This document shows, one piece after another, positions 44,394 to 55,000 of a stretch of DNA of 64,000 nt (position 1 is the stretch's first letter; each line of letters starts with the position of its first letter). The notes beneath the pieces were generated by a model. It did not search any database. It was not told the DNA's origin and saw nothing but the letters and a program-made list of their open reading frames with translations. The translations under genes and the position numbers were made by a program. The DNA is from G963662905 sp965230045 (GTDB taxonomy: Bacteria; Bacteroidota; Bacteroidia; Bacteroidales; WRLA01), in assembly GCA_965230045.1 (NCBI GenBank), contig OZ245940.1, positions 4,960,001-5,024,000 of the forward strand, read 5' to 3'.

Positions 44394-45965
44394 TTAAGAT
44401 TTATCTGAGCGTACAAGCATTTGCTCCAGCTCTTCTAATGATTTATTTTTGGTTTCAGGCAGATATATGATAATGAAAATCAATCCGGCCACGGCAAAAA
44501 TTCCATAGATCAGGAATGTGGGTGAATTGCCTAAAGTATCAATTTCCCAGGGAAACACCAGTTGCACGCTAAAACTAACTGCGGAATTGATCAGCCCGGC
44601 AAAAGAAATCGCCAATGCCCTGACCCTGTTCGGGAATAATTCGGAGAACAGAACCCACATAACAGGGCCAATGGAAACGGCAAAACTGGCCACAAATGCA
44701 AGAATGCATATGAGGATGAGCATGGCATTTATATCGATAGCTTCTTTGATGAGTGTAGTTTCTAATTTTGCTGCATCTTCCTGCCCCAAAGCATCTTTCA
44801 GGGCAGTTCGGAAAGCCACGTCACTATCATAAGTTGTACCGATAAGCGGTTTGACTTTCTGAATGATTTCATGATTTTCGATCTGCTGCAAAGCTGTATT
44901 TTCCAGAGTATAGGAGGCTTGCGAGAAGCCCCAGGAAAGCGCAAACATACTCAGAGCGATTCCTGTAACACCCACCAAAAGAAGCAACTTACGTCCGAAA
45001 CGATCGATAAACATTATAGCCAGAATGGTAAATACAAGGTTGGTGAGCCCAACCCAAATTGCCTGTGAAAAGGCGGCATTGGTGCCCAAACCCGATTGCT
45101 CGAAAATCATGGGTGCATAGAAAAACACCGAATTGATCCCTGTAATCTGCTGGAGGATGGCCACAACAATTCCAATGGTCAAAACCAGCCGAAGTGCCGG
45201 TTTAAATAGTTCTGAAATATGTACTTTCTTTTTGCCAGCATCCTGGCTGATGCTGTGCTGTACATTCTGCAAAATATTTTCGGCATTGATTTTATCGCTT
45301 ACGAGTATAAGTGTTTTGCGTGCCTCATCAATAAAATCCCTCATAATCAACCATCTTGGACTACGCGGTACTGCAAAAAGGAAGAAGAAGTATAAAATAG
45401 CCGGAATGGCTTCAATGCCCAACATCCAACGCCAATTATGCTCCTGAAGGCCCAGTTTCATGGCGAACGGCCCTTGTTCCTGTCCCCATTTCAGGATGAG
45501 GAAATTGGTAAAAAATGCCGCAGAAATACCGATTACAATATTGAGCTGGTTAAAGGAAACCAAACGACCACGCAATTTCGGCGGAGCGATTTCTGCAATA
45601 TACATTGGCGCTATAATCAATGATGCTCCTACACCAAAACCGCCCAGCATTCGGGCAATAACCAGTGTAAGGAAATCGGGGGCAATCGCAGATCCCGCTG
45701 CAGATATAGCGTAAAGAATTGCAGCATAGCGCAATACGGTTCGGCGCCCTATTTTATTACTGAGCGGTCCGGCCAGCATCATGGCCAGTGTGGAGGTAAG
45801 TGTGAGTGAACTTACCGCCCAGCCCAACTGGATTTTTGTTAATGAAAAATCCAATTCAATAAATTTCACGACTCCGGAAATCACAGAGGCATCAAAACCC
45901 ATCAGGAAGCCGCCAAGGGCTACGATCAGGGAAATTCTTATGGTATAAAGCGTTTGTTTGTTCAT
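44394..45965 (-). CDS. MFS sugar porter
   Basis: 523-aa inner-membrane transporter of the sugar porter family with 12 predicted helices. Signatures are GFDASVISGVVKFI in helix 1, GRRTVLRYAAILYAIS after helix 2, PRSPRWLIMRD before the central loop, QQITGINSVFFYAPMIFEQSG in helix 7 (quoted in part: QQITGINSVFFYAP), DRFGRKLLLL and PETKNKSLEELEQML at the end. An insertion of about 60 residues sits near 340-410, between helices 9 and 10. It likely imports glucose or short glucan oligosaccharides by proton symport. Gaps are 3 bases to GH3 and 12 to the GH-A gene. Confidence 0.9.
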   Translation of the reverse strand: MNKQTLYTIRISLIVALGGFLMGFDASVISGVVKFIELDFSLTKIQLGWAVSSLTLTSTLAMMLAGPLSNKIGRRTVLRYAAILYAISAAGSAIAPDFLTLVIARMLGGFGVGASLIIAPMYIAEIAPPKLRGRLVSFNQLNIVIGISAAFFTNFLILKWGQEQGPFAMKLGLQEHNWRWMLGIEAIPAILYFFFLFAVPRSPRWLIMRDFIDEARKTLILVSDKINAENILQNVQHSISQDAGKKKVHISELFKPALRLVLTIGIVVAILQQITGINSVFFYAPMIFEQSGLGTNAAFSQAIWVGLTNLVFTILAIMFIDRFGRKLLLLVGVTGIALSMFALSWGFSQASYTLENTALQQIENHEIIQKVKPLIGTTYDSDVAFRTALKDALGQEDAAKLETTLIKEAIDINAMLILICILAFVASFAVSIGPVMWVLFSELFPNRVRALAISFAGLINSAVSFSVQLVFPWEIDTLGNSPTFLIYGIFAVAGLIFIIIYLPETKNKSLEELEQMLVRSDKS

Positions 45966-45968
45966 TAT

Positions 45969-48215
45969 TTATGGCTTTAGGGTGAAGTCGATATAGTTTC
46001 CGGAAGCAGCATCAGGGCCGATCCAAAGACGGAATTCCCCTGCTTCAATATGGTATTTGCCCTCTTCGTCAAAAAAGCCGAGGTCCGATACGGGCAATTC
46101 AAAGAATACCGTTTCGGATTCCCCGGCTTCGAGATGGAGCTTTTGAAATATTTTGAGTTCTTTAACAGGCCGTGTGATTGAGGCCACTTTGTCGCGCACA
46201 TACAGCTGCACCACTTCCGCAGCGGCAAAACTGCCGGTATTTTTGATGTCAATGGAAACGCTCAGTGTTTCCTGCATGCCGATATTGGTTTTCTGGAGCT
46301 TGATAGCGCCATATTCAAAGGTTGTGTAGGTAAGGCCATATCCGAAAGGATAGAGCGGATCCAGCCCGATATCCAGATAATGGCTTGTGTTGCCGAGCGA
46401 AGTCTGGAAACTACGCCTCGGGATATCGTCTATATGTACCATTGATTCTTTAGAAGCGGGACGTCCGGTATTTTTCTGTGCATAATACACCGGTATTTGA
46501 CCGGGAGCTTTTGGAAATGTTATGGGCAGGCGGCCAGAAGGCGAGTAACGACCAAAGAGCACATCAGCCATAGCAGGGCCAGCCATACTGCCGGGATGCC
46601 ACACATAAAGAACAGCTGCTGATTGTTCGGCCAGATCGCCTATGCAAAGCGGTCGCGAAGTCATTACAACAAGGATGATGGGTTTTCCGCTCGCATGAAT
46701 TTGACGGAAGAGTTCTTCCTGTGCTCCGGGAAAATCCAGATAAGCACGGCTGTGTGCTTCGCCGGTGATGATACTTTCTTCCCCCAGGCAAAGCACGACA
46801 GCATCGGCTTTTTGGGCTGCCTGGATTGCTTTTTTAAATCCTTTTCGGTTTTTATCGCGGCTGTAGTCCAGGCCTTTGGCATAAATCAAGCGGTCGCCCA
46901 ATTCATTTGAAAACGCTTCATAAGGTGTGATGCTGAGGTTGGTATCCCCATCAAAAACCCATGTGCCCAGCTGTTCGTAGGCATCATCAGCCATAGGGCC
47001 GATAAGAGCAATTTTTTGTTTTTCAGGATTGAGCGGAAGCATTTGGTTTCGGTTTTCCAGCAGCACAAAGCTTTCGCGCGCAGTTTTGCGTGCCAGTTTC
47101 AGGTGCTTTTCAAAAGGCACGGCTTGCTCTGCTTTAGGATTATTAAAATCCTTATCGAACAGTCCAAGTTTGAATTTCACGCGGAGGATATTTCGGACAG
47201 CATCATCGATCAGTTTTTCATCTATTGCGCCAGTTTCCACCATTTTTTTCAGTTCATCGCGATAGGATGTGCTGGCCATTTCCATATCTACGCCAGCCTT
47301 AATGGCTTTAAAAGCAGCTTCTTTGGGGTCGGCAGCAAAACCGTGCGCGATCATTTCGGTGATGGAGGACCAATCACTGACTACCAGTCCTTTAAATCCC
47401 CAGGTATCGCGCAGTACTTCTCTGAAAAGGAATTCATTACCCGATGCGGGCACACCATTCAGTTCATTAAATCCCGTCATGAAGCTTGCAATTCCGGCAT
47501 CATTCAGCGCTTTGAATGGTTTGAAATAATTGTTCCAGAGTTCGACTTTTGGGATGTAGGTAGTATTATAATCCCGTCCGCCTTCGGCAGCGCCATATCC
47601 TGCAAAATGCTTGGCACAAGCGGCCATATCGAGTTTTCCATCGGGATTATCTCCCTGAAAACCATTTAAAACTGCCAGTCCCATTTTGGTAACCAGCAGC
47701 GGGTCTTCACCAAAGCTTTCTGCCAGTCTGCCCCAACGCGGGTCACGGGTAATATCTACCATAGGCGCAAAGTTCCAGTTGATACCGGTGGCTTTTGCCT
47801 CGATCATAGCTGCACGGTTTCCTTCTTCGATAAGTTGCGGGTTAAAAGTAGCCGCCATACCAATATTTATTGGGAAAATGGTTTTAAAACCATGAATGAT
47901 ATCGCGCCCAAAAAGAAGCGGAATACCCAAACGACTCTCTTCTGCAGCGATGCGCTGCATTTCAGAAATCTTCTCCGGGCGGGCTTCATTCAATACCGAC
48001 CCAATTTCTCCTTTTTGGATGGCTTCAGCAAAATCACCTTTTGCCGGCTCTTCCACTGAATTGACCTGGCTCATCTGCCCGATCTTTTCATCCAGTGTCA
48101 TTTTTTGAAGCAAATCCTCAATCCTTAAATCAACATCCTTTTGCTTGCCGGAAGGCTGATGGCAGGAAGAAAATCCAACGATTACGAAACAAAGAAAAAG
48201 TAGATTTCTGATCAT
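45969..48215 (-). CDS. Glycoside hydrolase family 3 beta-glucosidase (BglX-like)
   Basis: 748-aa lipoprotein, signal ending VGFSSC (Cys about 19). The N-terminal TIM barrel has KIGQMSQ, GRDIIHGFKTIFP, RWGRLAESFGEDP, CAKHFAGYGAAEGGRDYN and the nucleophile Asp in GLVVSDWSS (about 280). The alpha/beta sandwich domain (IALIGPMADD, VVLCLGEESIITGEAHSR) and C-terminal fibronectin-III-like domain (YPFGYGLTYTTFEY) follow. It releases glucose from the non-reducing ends of beta-glucan oligosaccharides, probably in the periplasm. 100 bases separate it from the GH16 gene, with a long-loop hairpin between. Confidence 0.93.
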   Translation of the reverse strand: MIRNLLFLCFVIVGFSSCHQPSGKQKDVDLRIEDLLQKMTLDEKIGQMSQVNSVEEPAKGDFAEAIQKGEIGSVLNEARPEKISEMQRIAAEESRLGIPLLFGRDIIHGFKTIFPINIGMAATFNPQLIEEGNRAAMIEAKATGINWNFAPMVDITRDPRWGRLAESFGEDPLLVTKMGLAVLNGFQGDNPDGKLDMAACAKHFAGYGAAEGGRDYNTTYIPKVELWNNYFKPFKALNDAGIASFMTGFNELNGVPASGNEFLFREVLRDTWGFKGLVVSDWSSITEMIAHGFAADPKEAAFKAIKAGVDMEMASTSYRDELKKMVETGAIDEKLIDDAVRNILRVKFKLGLFDKDFNNPKAEQAVPFEKHLKLARKTARESFVLLENRNQMLPLNPEKQKIALIGPMADDAYEQLGTWVFDGDTNLSITPYEAFSNELGDRLIYAKGLDYSRDKNRKGFKKAIQAAQKADAVVLCLGEESIITGEAHSRAYLDFPGAQEELFRQIHASGKPIILVVMTSRPLCIGDLAEQSAAVLYVWHPGSMAGPAMADVLFGRYSPSGRLPITFPKAPGQIPVYYAQKNTGRPASKESMVHIDDIPRRSFQTSLGNTSHYLDIGLDPLYPFGYGLTYTTFEYGAIKLQKTNIGMQETLSVSIDIKNTGSFAAAEVVQLYVRDKVASITRPVKELKIFQKLHLEAGESETVFFELPVSDLGFFDEEGKYHIEAGEFRLWIGPDAASGNYIDFTLKP

Positions 48216-48237
48216 ATTACAAGCGGTTTAAGAAAGA

Positions 48238-48297
48238 GCTGCCGCACATCATTTACCTTTTACAGCAAACATCAACCCAACCAACCATTGCGGCAGC
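48238..48297 (-). promoter_or_regulatory. Hairpin between GH16 and GH3 genes
   Basis: GCTGCCGCA (48238-48246) is exactly complementary to TGCGGCAGC (48289-48297) across a 42-base loop. It lies in the longest gap inside the operon and may tune expression between the upstream Sus/GH16 and downstream genes. No T tract, so not a classic terminator. Confidence 0.4.
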
Positions 48298-48315
48298 CTT
48301 TCATTGAAACACAAA

Positions 48316-50460
48316 TTATTTTTGATATACCCTCACATAGTCAATTTCCATTGTTTGAGGGAAGATAGAATCATCGATGCCTTGCTGGCCGCCCCATGTG
48401 CCACCAACTGCTACGTTGAGAATGAGGAACATATCGTCATTAAACGGCCAGGTATCGTCATTATACACATCGGGTTTGTAGGTATAGAAATTCTGATCGT
48501 CCACAAGGAAACGAATTTCGGTATCGGTCCATTCCACGCTATAAACATGGAAAGTTGTTTCACAATCGGGCACATTCAAAGTGCCTGTATTCTGTGAATT
48601 ACCATAGCTTGAAGGAGTATGGATGGTGCCGTGGATAATACCGGGATCAAAGCCCACATATTCCATGATATCCACTTCGCCACAAGCGGGCCAACCGGCA
48701 GAAGGGAAATTACTTCCCAGCATCCAGATTGCAGGCCAGATTCCACGACCTTCGGGCAGGCGTGCGGAAACGTCCACACGGCCATGTGTGAAGGAGAATT
48801 TTCCCTGGCTCTTCAGGCGTGCTGAAGTATAACTTTGTCCACCATAGCTTTCTTTTTCTGCTTTGATATTGAGGTTTCCTCCACTCACCCATGAGTTTTG
48901 CAGGCGATCGGTATAAAACTGTTCCTCTGCATTGCCCCAGCCATTTTGGCCGGTACCCACATCAAATCCCCACTTGGAAAGATCCGGGCCGCCCGTATTA
49001 TCAAACTCATCGTTCCAAACGAGTTGGTATTCTCCGCCGGAACCGCCTTCAAGCAGTTTGAAGTTATCGAAATAGAATGTTCCTGCTTCGAAATGGCCTT
49101 CGCCTCCAAACTGCACTACAATTTTATCAAAATCGGTGCGCTCGCTGATTTCCGGGGCGCTGAAATCGAATTCCACTTCAACCCATGTATCGAGCTCTGT
49201 AATTTCGTGCTTGGCTTCAAATTGTGTTGTCCATGCATTATCGCCCAATTTGCTGTCCTGAAGTTTTACGGCAACCGTTTGATTTTCTGCGCTGAGACCG
49301 GTATTTGATGATGGGAAATACACCATCATGCTGAATTTGTTGCGATTGGAAAGGTCCATACGGTAATCCAGTTCAAACTGAACATTCGTCCATTCAAATG
49401 CTCCACCGCGCACATATTCCGCTACTTTTCCGCTGGTATTGATACCGCTGGCATCCGGATTGTCGAAATCATCATTGAATGTTCCGCCTTCATCACCCTG
49501 GAACGTCCATTCCATAGTGCCTTCGATATCAAAATCATCATAAATATCGTTGGATTCGAGCGGTTTTTCGACAGGTGGCGGAGGTTCTGTGCCCGGAGTG
49601 GTGAATTTATAGAACCATTTTAGGCCGGGATGCACGCTTGAGAGTTCCATGAAATCTTCAGTAAGGCTGATAATCTCATAGGTAACCGGAACGCCATAGT
49701 AATAACTCATAAAACCATTGGAAGTAAAGCTGAGCATTTTTGCGCCATCACTTTCGGTGATCATGAATGTCATATTGTCGGCAGCTGTATATTCTGATGT
49801 AAAATCTTCGCTGGGTTCGGAAGCCAGACCAAAGTCAGCCCAAAAAGCCTTATTGGCGTATGTAGAGTTGTTGTTCTCATAGGCATAATGCAGGTTTTCC
49901 ATACTGAAAACCATAGTGTCGTCGTACATGCCCAGGCCTTCTTTTTCGTAAGGAGCAGCCGACCACCAATCAGGGCTTGTAGATTCCACAGGTCCTACGC
50001 CGAGGTGTCCGGCTTCAGCTTTTGCCCAGATCCATTTTTTGCCCGGGCTGTCGCAGCCACCGGTCAGGTTTACATAATCCGGGTTATCGCAATAGCCACC
50101 GAGGTCGTCTTCTGCAATAGGAACAATTTTGGTGGATTTTGCACTTCCGCCACGTGCGTAGAGTGTCAGTACAATTTCATAGTCGCCCTTACGTGGATAA
50201 TCGGCTGTAATGGTATTTCCGCTTACAGGCGCAGCGCCTTTTCCGAGATCCCAGCTGGCAATTCCGGTTGCACTTGATTCGTTTTTAAACTGAATTTTAT
50301 TGGCCGTTACATAGGTGTAGGAAAAGCTTACCTCATCAGCTGTTGGAGGTGCACCCATTTCCGGGCCTTCTTCCACTTTTGGCTTGCATTGGGCTAATCC
50401 CAATACCAATGCAATTGAAAGAATGCCTATTATGCTGAATTTATATGTTAATTTCTTCAT
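48316..50460 (-). CDS. GH16 endo-beta-1,3-glucanase (laminarinase), multimodular lipoprotein
   Basis: 714-aa surface lipoprotein; signal ending VLGLAQC. A PKD-like domain (about 40-110, TAGIASWDLGK-type), an unknown beta domain (about 120-280) and a carbohydrate-binding-like module B (about 295-455) come first. The GH16 catalytic domain (about 465-714) has LVWNDEFD, WPAIWMLGS and the active-site GEVDIMEYVG, in which the two Glu are nucleophile and acid/base. The ATG at 50460 is used; a TTG five codons upstream would nearly touch susD. Module B is shared with the T9SS protein at 37756-40014. Its role is initial cleavage of beta-glucan at the cell surface. Confidence 0.92.
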   Translation of the reverse strand: MKKLTYKFSIIGILSIALVLGLAQCKPKVEEGPEMGAPPTADEVSFSYTYVTANKIQFKNESSATGIASWDLGKGAAPVSGNTITADYPRKGDYEIVLTLYARGGSAKSTKIVPIAEDDLGGYCDNPDYVNLTGGCDSPGKKWIWAKAEAGHLGVGPVESTSPDWWSAAPYEKEGLGMYDDTMVFSMENLHYAYENNNSTYANKAFWADFGLASEPSEDFTSEYTAADNMTFMITESDGAKMLSFTSNGFMSYYYGVPVTYEIISLTEDFMELSSVHPGLKWFYKFTTPGTEPPPPVEKPLESNDIYDDFDIEGTMEWTFQGDEGGTFNDDFDNPDASGINTSGKVAEYVRGGAFEWTNVQFELDYRMDLSNRNKFSMMVYFPSSNTGLSAENQTVAVKLQDSKLGDNAWTTQFEAKHEITELDTWVEVEFDFSAPEISERTDFDKIVVQFGGEGHFEAGTFYFDNFKLLEGGSGGEYQLVWNDEFDNTGGPDLSKWGFDVGTGQNGWGNAEEQFYTDRLQNSWVSGGNLNIKAEKESYGGQSYTSARLKSQGKFSFTHGRVDVSARLPEGRGIWPAIWMLGSNFPSAGWPACGEVDIMEYVGFDPGIIHGTIHTPSSYGNSQNTGTLNVPDCETTFHVYSVEWTDTEIRFLVDDQNFYTYKPDVYNDDTWPFNDDMFLILNVAVGGTWGGQQGIDDSIFPQTMEIDYVRVYQK

Positions 50461-50478
50461 AGCTTTAATTTTCAATGA

Positions 50479-52011
50479 TTAATAACCAGGATTTTGTTTC
50501 AGGACATTGTCTGTATTGTCAATTTCTGACTGAGGAATCGGCAGGTAATTATTCACGCCATCGATCCATCCCAGTGGAGCAAGGACAGTTTTTGCTTTTC
50601 CGGTTCGGATAAGATCCCAGTAGCGATTTCCTTCGAGGGCAAGTTCCAAACGTCGTTCCAGATAAATATCTTCCAGAAGTGCAGCGCCACCGCTTGCTTT
50701 ATCTTCCAGGCCAACCCGGTTGCGCACCATATTGAGGTAGGTCAAGGCGGAGCCGTCATTACCGGCACGGGCATGCGCTTCGGCGGCCATCAGCAGTACA
50801 TCGGAGTAACGGATTACTTTGATATTGTTTGGATAATTGATCATTGGTTCGCCATCCGGAGAAATGTTTGCCTTTAGTGGAGCATATTTATTATTGAAAT
50901 ATCCTGTGTTTTGAAATCCGGGCTTGTATTTTGCTTCCTGACCATCAATGGTAGTAGTGAAGAAACCATCTGCACCGAGTTCACCTTCAGCTGCATCAAT
51001 AATGGTAGCGGCAAAACGCGGGTCGTTTTTCATATTATCGACCAAATCTTCGCTTACCGGGCAGAAGCCCCATCCGGCCTGATAAATAGAGCCATTGTAA
51101 TCGCGCATGCCGTGCATAACAACGCCAATGTTTCCTTCGCCGCCGGGTAACCAGCCCCAGTCGCCCCAGCTTGAGTTGGAAGAGTGTTCAATTTCAAAAA
51201 CAGATTCGGCACAGTTTCGTCCTTCGTTGGTAAAATTCTCTGCAAAATCGCTCATCAGCTGGTAAGCCCCTGAACTGATCACGTCTTCGGTGAGTGTAAC
51301 CACTTCGTTCATGCGCGCATTATCATCCTGAAAAAGGATTACACGAGCCAGTAAAGCCTGTGCTGCGCCTTTGGTGGCACGTCCGAGCATATCATCGCCA
51401 CGTGTTACAGGAAGGTTTGGTATTGCTTCGTTCAGGTCTTTTTCAACTTGTGCGAAAATAGCTGAAGGGGCACTTTGCGGGAAATTATATTCCGAAGGAT
51501 CGAGCACGGTCAGCACCAAAGGAACATTTCCGAACCAGCGCACAAGGTTGAAATAATAATATGCACGGAGGAATTTCACTTCGGCAGTGGTTTCTTTGGC
51601 AAATTCGGCAGTGGTTGTAGCATCACCGATTTTTTCGAGGAAGATGTTGGCACGGTAAACGCCACGGTAATAACGTCCCCAGATGGGCGCCTGTGGGCCC
51701 AATGTCGGTGCCATTGTGTATTGGTCGAGTGCCACCCATGAGGGTTGGTCGCCTGCGTTGGCGCCACCGGCATAAGTATCGTCGGAGGCTACATCGCTGA
51801 GCGATTCCTGAGGGCCGTATCCTTTATAACCGCCCCACTGGAGCACGTCATAAACAGCAATCATGGCCTGATACATATCTTCCTCAGTTTGATAGAAATT
51901 TTCTTCGAGCCGGCTGTTTTTGGGCTCCAGCTCCAGGAATTCTTTAGAGCAGGAATTGAGCAGGGCCAGTGCCGGCAACAGGATAATCAGAAGTATATTT
52001 TTGGATTTCAT
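50479..52011 (-). CDS. SusD/RagB-like glycan-binding lipoprotein
   Basis: 510-aa outer-membrane lipoprotein that caps the SusC channel and binds glycan. Signal peptide ends LALLNSC. The body shows the family pattern: FLELEPKNSRLEENFYQTEEDM, then EVKFLRAYYYFNLVRWFGNVPL (each quoted in part) and, near the C-terminus, VIRYSDVLLMAAEAHARAG, YLNMVRNRVGL and LERRLELALEGNRYWDLIRTG. The ATG at 52011 gives a clean lipoprotein signal; one at 52035 would add eight residues. 27 bases after susC. Confidence 0.96.
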   Translation of the reverse strand: MKSKNILLIILLPALALLNSCSKEFLELEPKNSRLEENFYQTEEDMYQAMIAVYDVLQWGGYKGYGPQESLSDVASDDTYAGGANAGDQPSWVALDQYTMAPTLGPQAPIWGRYYRGVYRANIFLEKIGDATTTAEFAKETTAEVKFLRAYYYFNLVRWFGNVPLVLTVLDPSEYNFPQSAPSAIFAQVEKDLNEAIPNLPVTRGDDMLGRATKGAAQALLARVILFQDDNARMNEVVTLTEDVISSGAYQLMSDFAENFTNEGRNCAESVFEIEHSSNSSWGDWGWLPGGEGNIGVVMHGMRDYNGSIYQAGWGFCPVSEDLVDNMKNDPRFAATIIDAAEGELGADGFFTTTIDGQEAKYKPGFQNTGYFNNKYAPLKANISPDGEPMINYPNNIKVIRYSDVLLMAAEAHARAGNDGSALTYLNMVRNRVGLEDKASGGAALLEDIYLERRLELALEGNRYWDLIRTGKAKTVLAPLGWIDGVNNYLPIPQSEIDNTDNVLKQNPGY

Positions 52012-52038
52012 GATATCTAATATTTTGTGTTTCATCTC

Positions 52039-55000
52039 TTATAAGCTTATGTCAAGTCCAACAATAAATGTTCTTGCCTGTGGATATATGCCGCGATCCA
52101 CGCCGCCAACTATTTCAGGATCAAAGCCTTTGTAACCGGTAAGGGTAATCAGGTTGTCCATAGAAACATAAGCACGAAGGCTTTGGAAAGGAAGACGAGC
52201 AATCAGGTCTTTATCCATTGTATAACCTACTTGCAGGTTTTTAATCCTGAGGTAGGCGCCGGATTCCACATAAAGATCTGACGAACGGTAGTTGCGGTTC
52301 AGGTCGTTTGTGGTAACACGTGGTAGCACATTGGATGTTCCTTCTCCTACCCAGCGGTCGATTATGTCAGTTGTTTGGTTGGCGATAGGCAGGTCATAGC
52401 GGTGTGTTGCATTGTAGATTTCGTTGCCTGTAACACCCTGGAAGAAAACATTAAGGTCGAAACGTTTGTATTTTGCGCCCATAGTCAAGCCGAAAGTCCA
52501 GTCTGGTGTTGGGTCGCCAATCATTGTGCGGTCATCATCATTAATTACACCGTCGTTGTTGATGTCGAGGAAACGGACATCACCGGCCACAGCATTAGGG
52601 AGAAGACGTTCCCCTTCGCTGTTTACGTATGCTTCGGCTTCTTCCTGAGTCTGGAAAATACCGTCGGTTTCCCATCCGTAGAAGTAACCAAAGGGTTTCC
52701 CTTCTTCGATGCGTGTAATCTGCATGCCTTCAGGTCCCCAGGTTTGTCCGGTGATATAACCTGATTCGTTACCGATGGTGATTACTTCATTTTTCAAGTA
52801 GGCCATATTAAAGTTTGCGGTGAAGCGAACCGGGCCAAACTGATCCTGATAGTTGGCTTCAAATTCAATACCGGAATTACGCATATCGCCCAGGTTTGTT
52901 ACGGGCGCGTTGTTGCCAACGAGTTCAGGAATCGGAGCAATGACGAGCATACCGTTTGTTTCCTTGATGTAATAATCGAAAGAAACACGCAGCTTATCCA
53001 TCCAGAAGCCTACATCGACACCAATGTCGGTTTGCTCTACGGTTTCCCATTTAAGCTCCGGATTAGAGATGTTTTCGGGATTGGAACCGGGTATGAGCGA
53101 TTGTCCGTTGCCCAATGTATAATTGCTTCCACCGTAAATCAGGGATGTATAACGGAAGTCTCCGATTTCCTGGTTACCGTTTTGTCCCCAGCTTGCACGA
53201 AGCTTCATGAATGTGATCAGTTCGTTGTCTTTCAGGAAATTTTCTTCAGACATTACCCAACCTGCTGAAACTGATGGGAAAACGGCATATTTATTATCCG
53301 GTCCGAATCGTGAGGAACCATCGCGGCGGATAATACCTGTGAAAAGATATTTATCTTTAAAGGTATAGTTTACGCGGGCAAAGACAGAGGAAAGTGTGTT
53401 TTCCCAGCCATAGCCATATACCTGTTCACTTTCTTCGTTTTGTGCATAATCGAAATAGTTCATATTCGGATCATAGTAGGGCATGCCTTGCTTTGATCCG
53501 CCCATTTCATCGCCATAGCTTTTAAAAGCAGAGGTTCCGATAAGTGCAGTAATATTGTGTTTATCGGCAATTACCTTCTGATAAGTCAGTGTATTTTCCC
53601 AGTTCCAGGTAGTACCTTTGGCAGAATTGCGGTTCATTGCATTATAATCTGCGTAATTGGTCGCATTGAGATAAAATTTGGGATGCGATCCATTTCCACC
53701 CCAGAATGCCAGATCGGCACCAAATTGAGTACGGAATTTAAGTCCTTTGATGATTTCATAAGTACCATAAAGATTGCCCACAAATTTATCTGAATAGCCT
53801 TTTTGGTTCAAAATAGAGAGGGCAGCAACCGGGTTCAGGATTTCTGAAGTAACATAAGGCGAGATACCGTAGTAATTGCCATTGGCATCTACCAATGCGT
53901 TGGGATAATTGGCTGCATATTGAGCCGCTACTTCCGGATCGGTAATCGTAACAGGAGTAACGGGATCCATATTGAGTGCGCGTGAGAGAGGCGATCCCCA
54001 TTCGGAGTTTTCGGTTACACCACGGCTTTGGATATGGGCATATCCAAATGTATTCCCGAAAGAGAATTTATCACTGATTTTATGATCCGAATTGAAGCGC
54101 AAAGTGATACGTTCATAATTGGAATTGCCTTCGGCAACAATACCGTCCTGACTAAAATAGGAGAAAGAAGTAAGGTAAGTTGATTTGTCATTTCCACCGG
54201 TAAGGCTGATCTGGTGGCTTTGGATGGGTGCATTTTCGTAGAAGACTTCGTCCTGCCAGTCGGTTCCTTCTCCAAGCGATTGCGGATCGTCGAAGAGCGG
54301 GCTTCCTCCACCGTTTACACTTGCTTCATTCATAATAACGGCGTATTCACGGGCATTGAGCAGGTCGAGTTTTTTCCAGGCATTTTGCCAGCCGTAATAA
54401 CCGGAATAGGTCACTTTAAATTTTTCAGAGGAGCTGCCACCGGGACCTTTTCCTGTTTTGGTAGAAATAAGCACAACACCATTGGCAGCACGCGAACCGT
54501 AGATGGCTGCCGATGCTGCATCTTTCAATACTTCGATGGATGCAATATCTCCGGGGCTGAGGAAATCGAGGCCGCCGGTAATGGGAATCCCATCCACAAC
54601 ATAAAGAGGCTCATTGCCACTGTTGATAGAGGATGTTCCCCTGATCCGAACTTGTGCTGCTGCACCTGGCTGACCGGAATTTGACGTTACCGTAACCCCT
54701 GCCAAACGGCCTTGCATGGCGTCTTCGGCACGGAGGTTTGAAGTTTCGTCGATGCTTTCGGCATCAATTTTGGCAATGGCGCCTGTTACTACACTTTTTT
54801 TCTGGACACCGTAGCCTACAATAACTACGTCATCCAATTTTGTGGCAACGGGAAGGAGCACAACATCATATTTTGTGCGTCCGTCAAATTTGAACTCCTG
54901 GCTTTCCATTCCTATAAAAGAATAGACGACCAGTGAATCCAAGGGCACATTTTTTAGGAAATAATTTCCGTCAATGTCCGTTGTTGTTCCTGTTGTTGTT

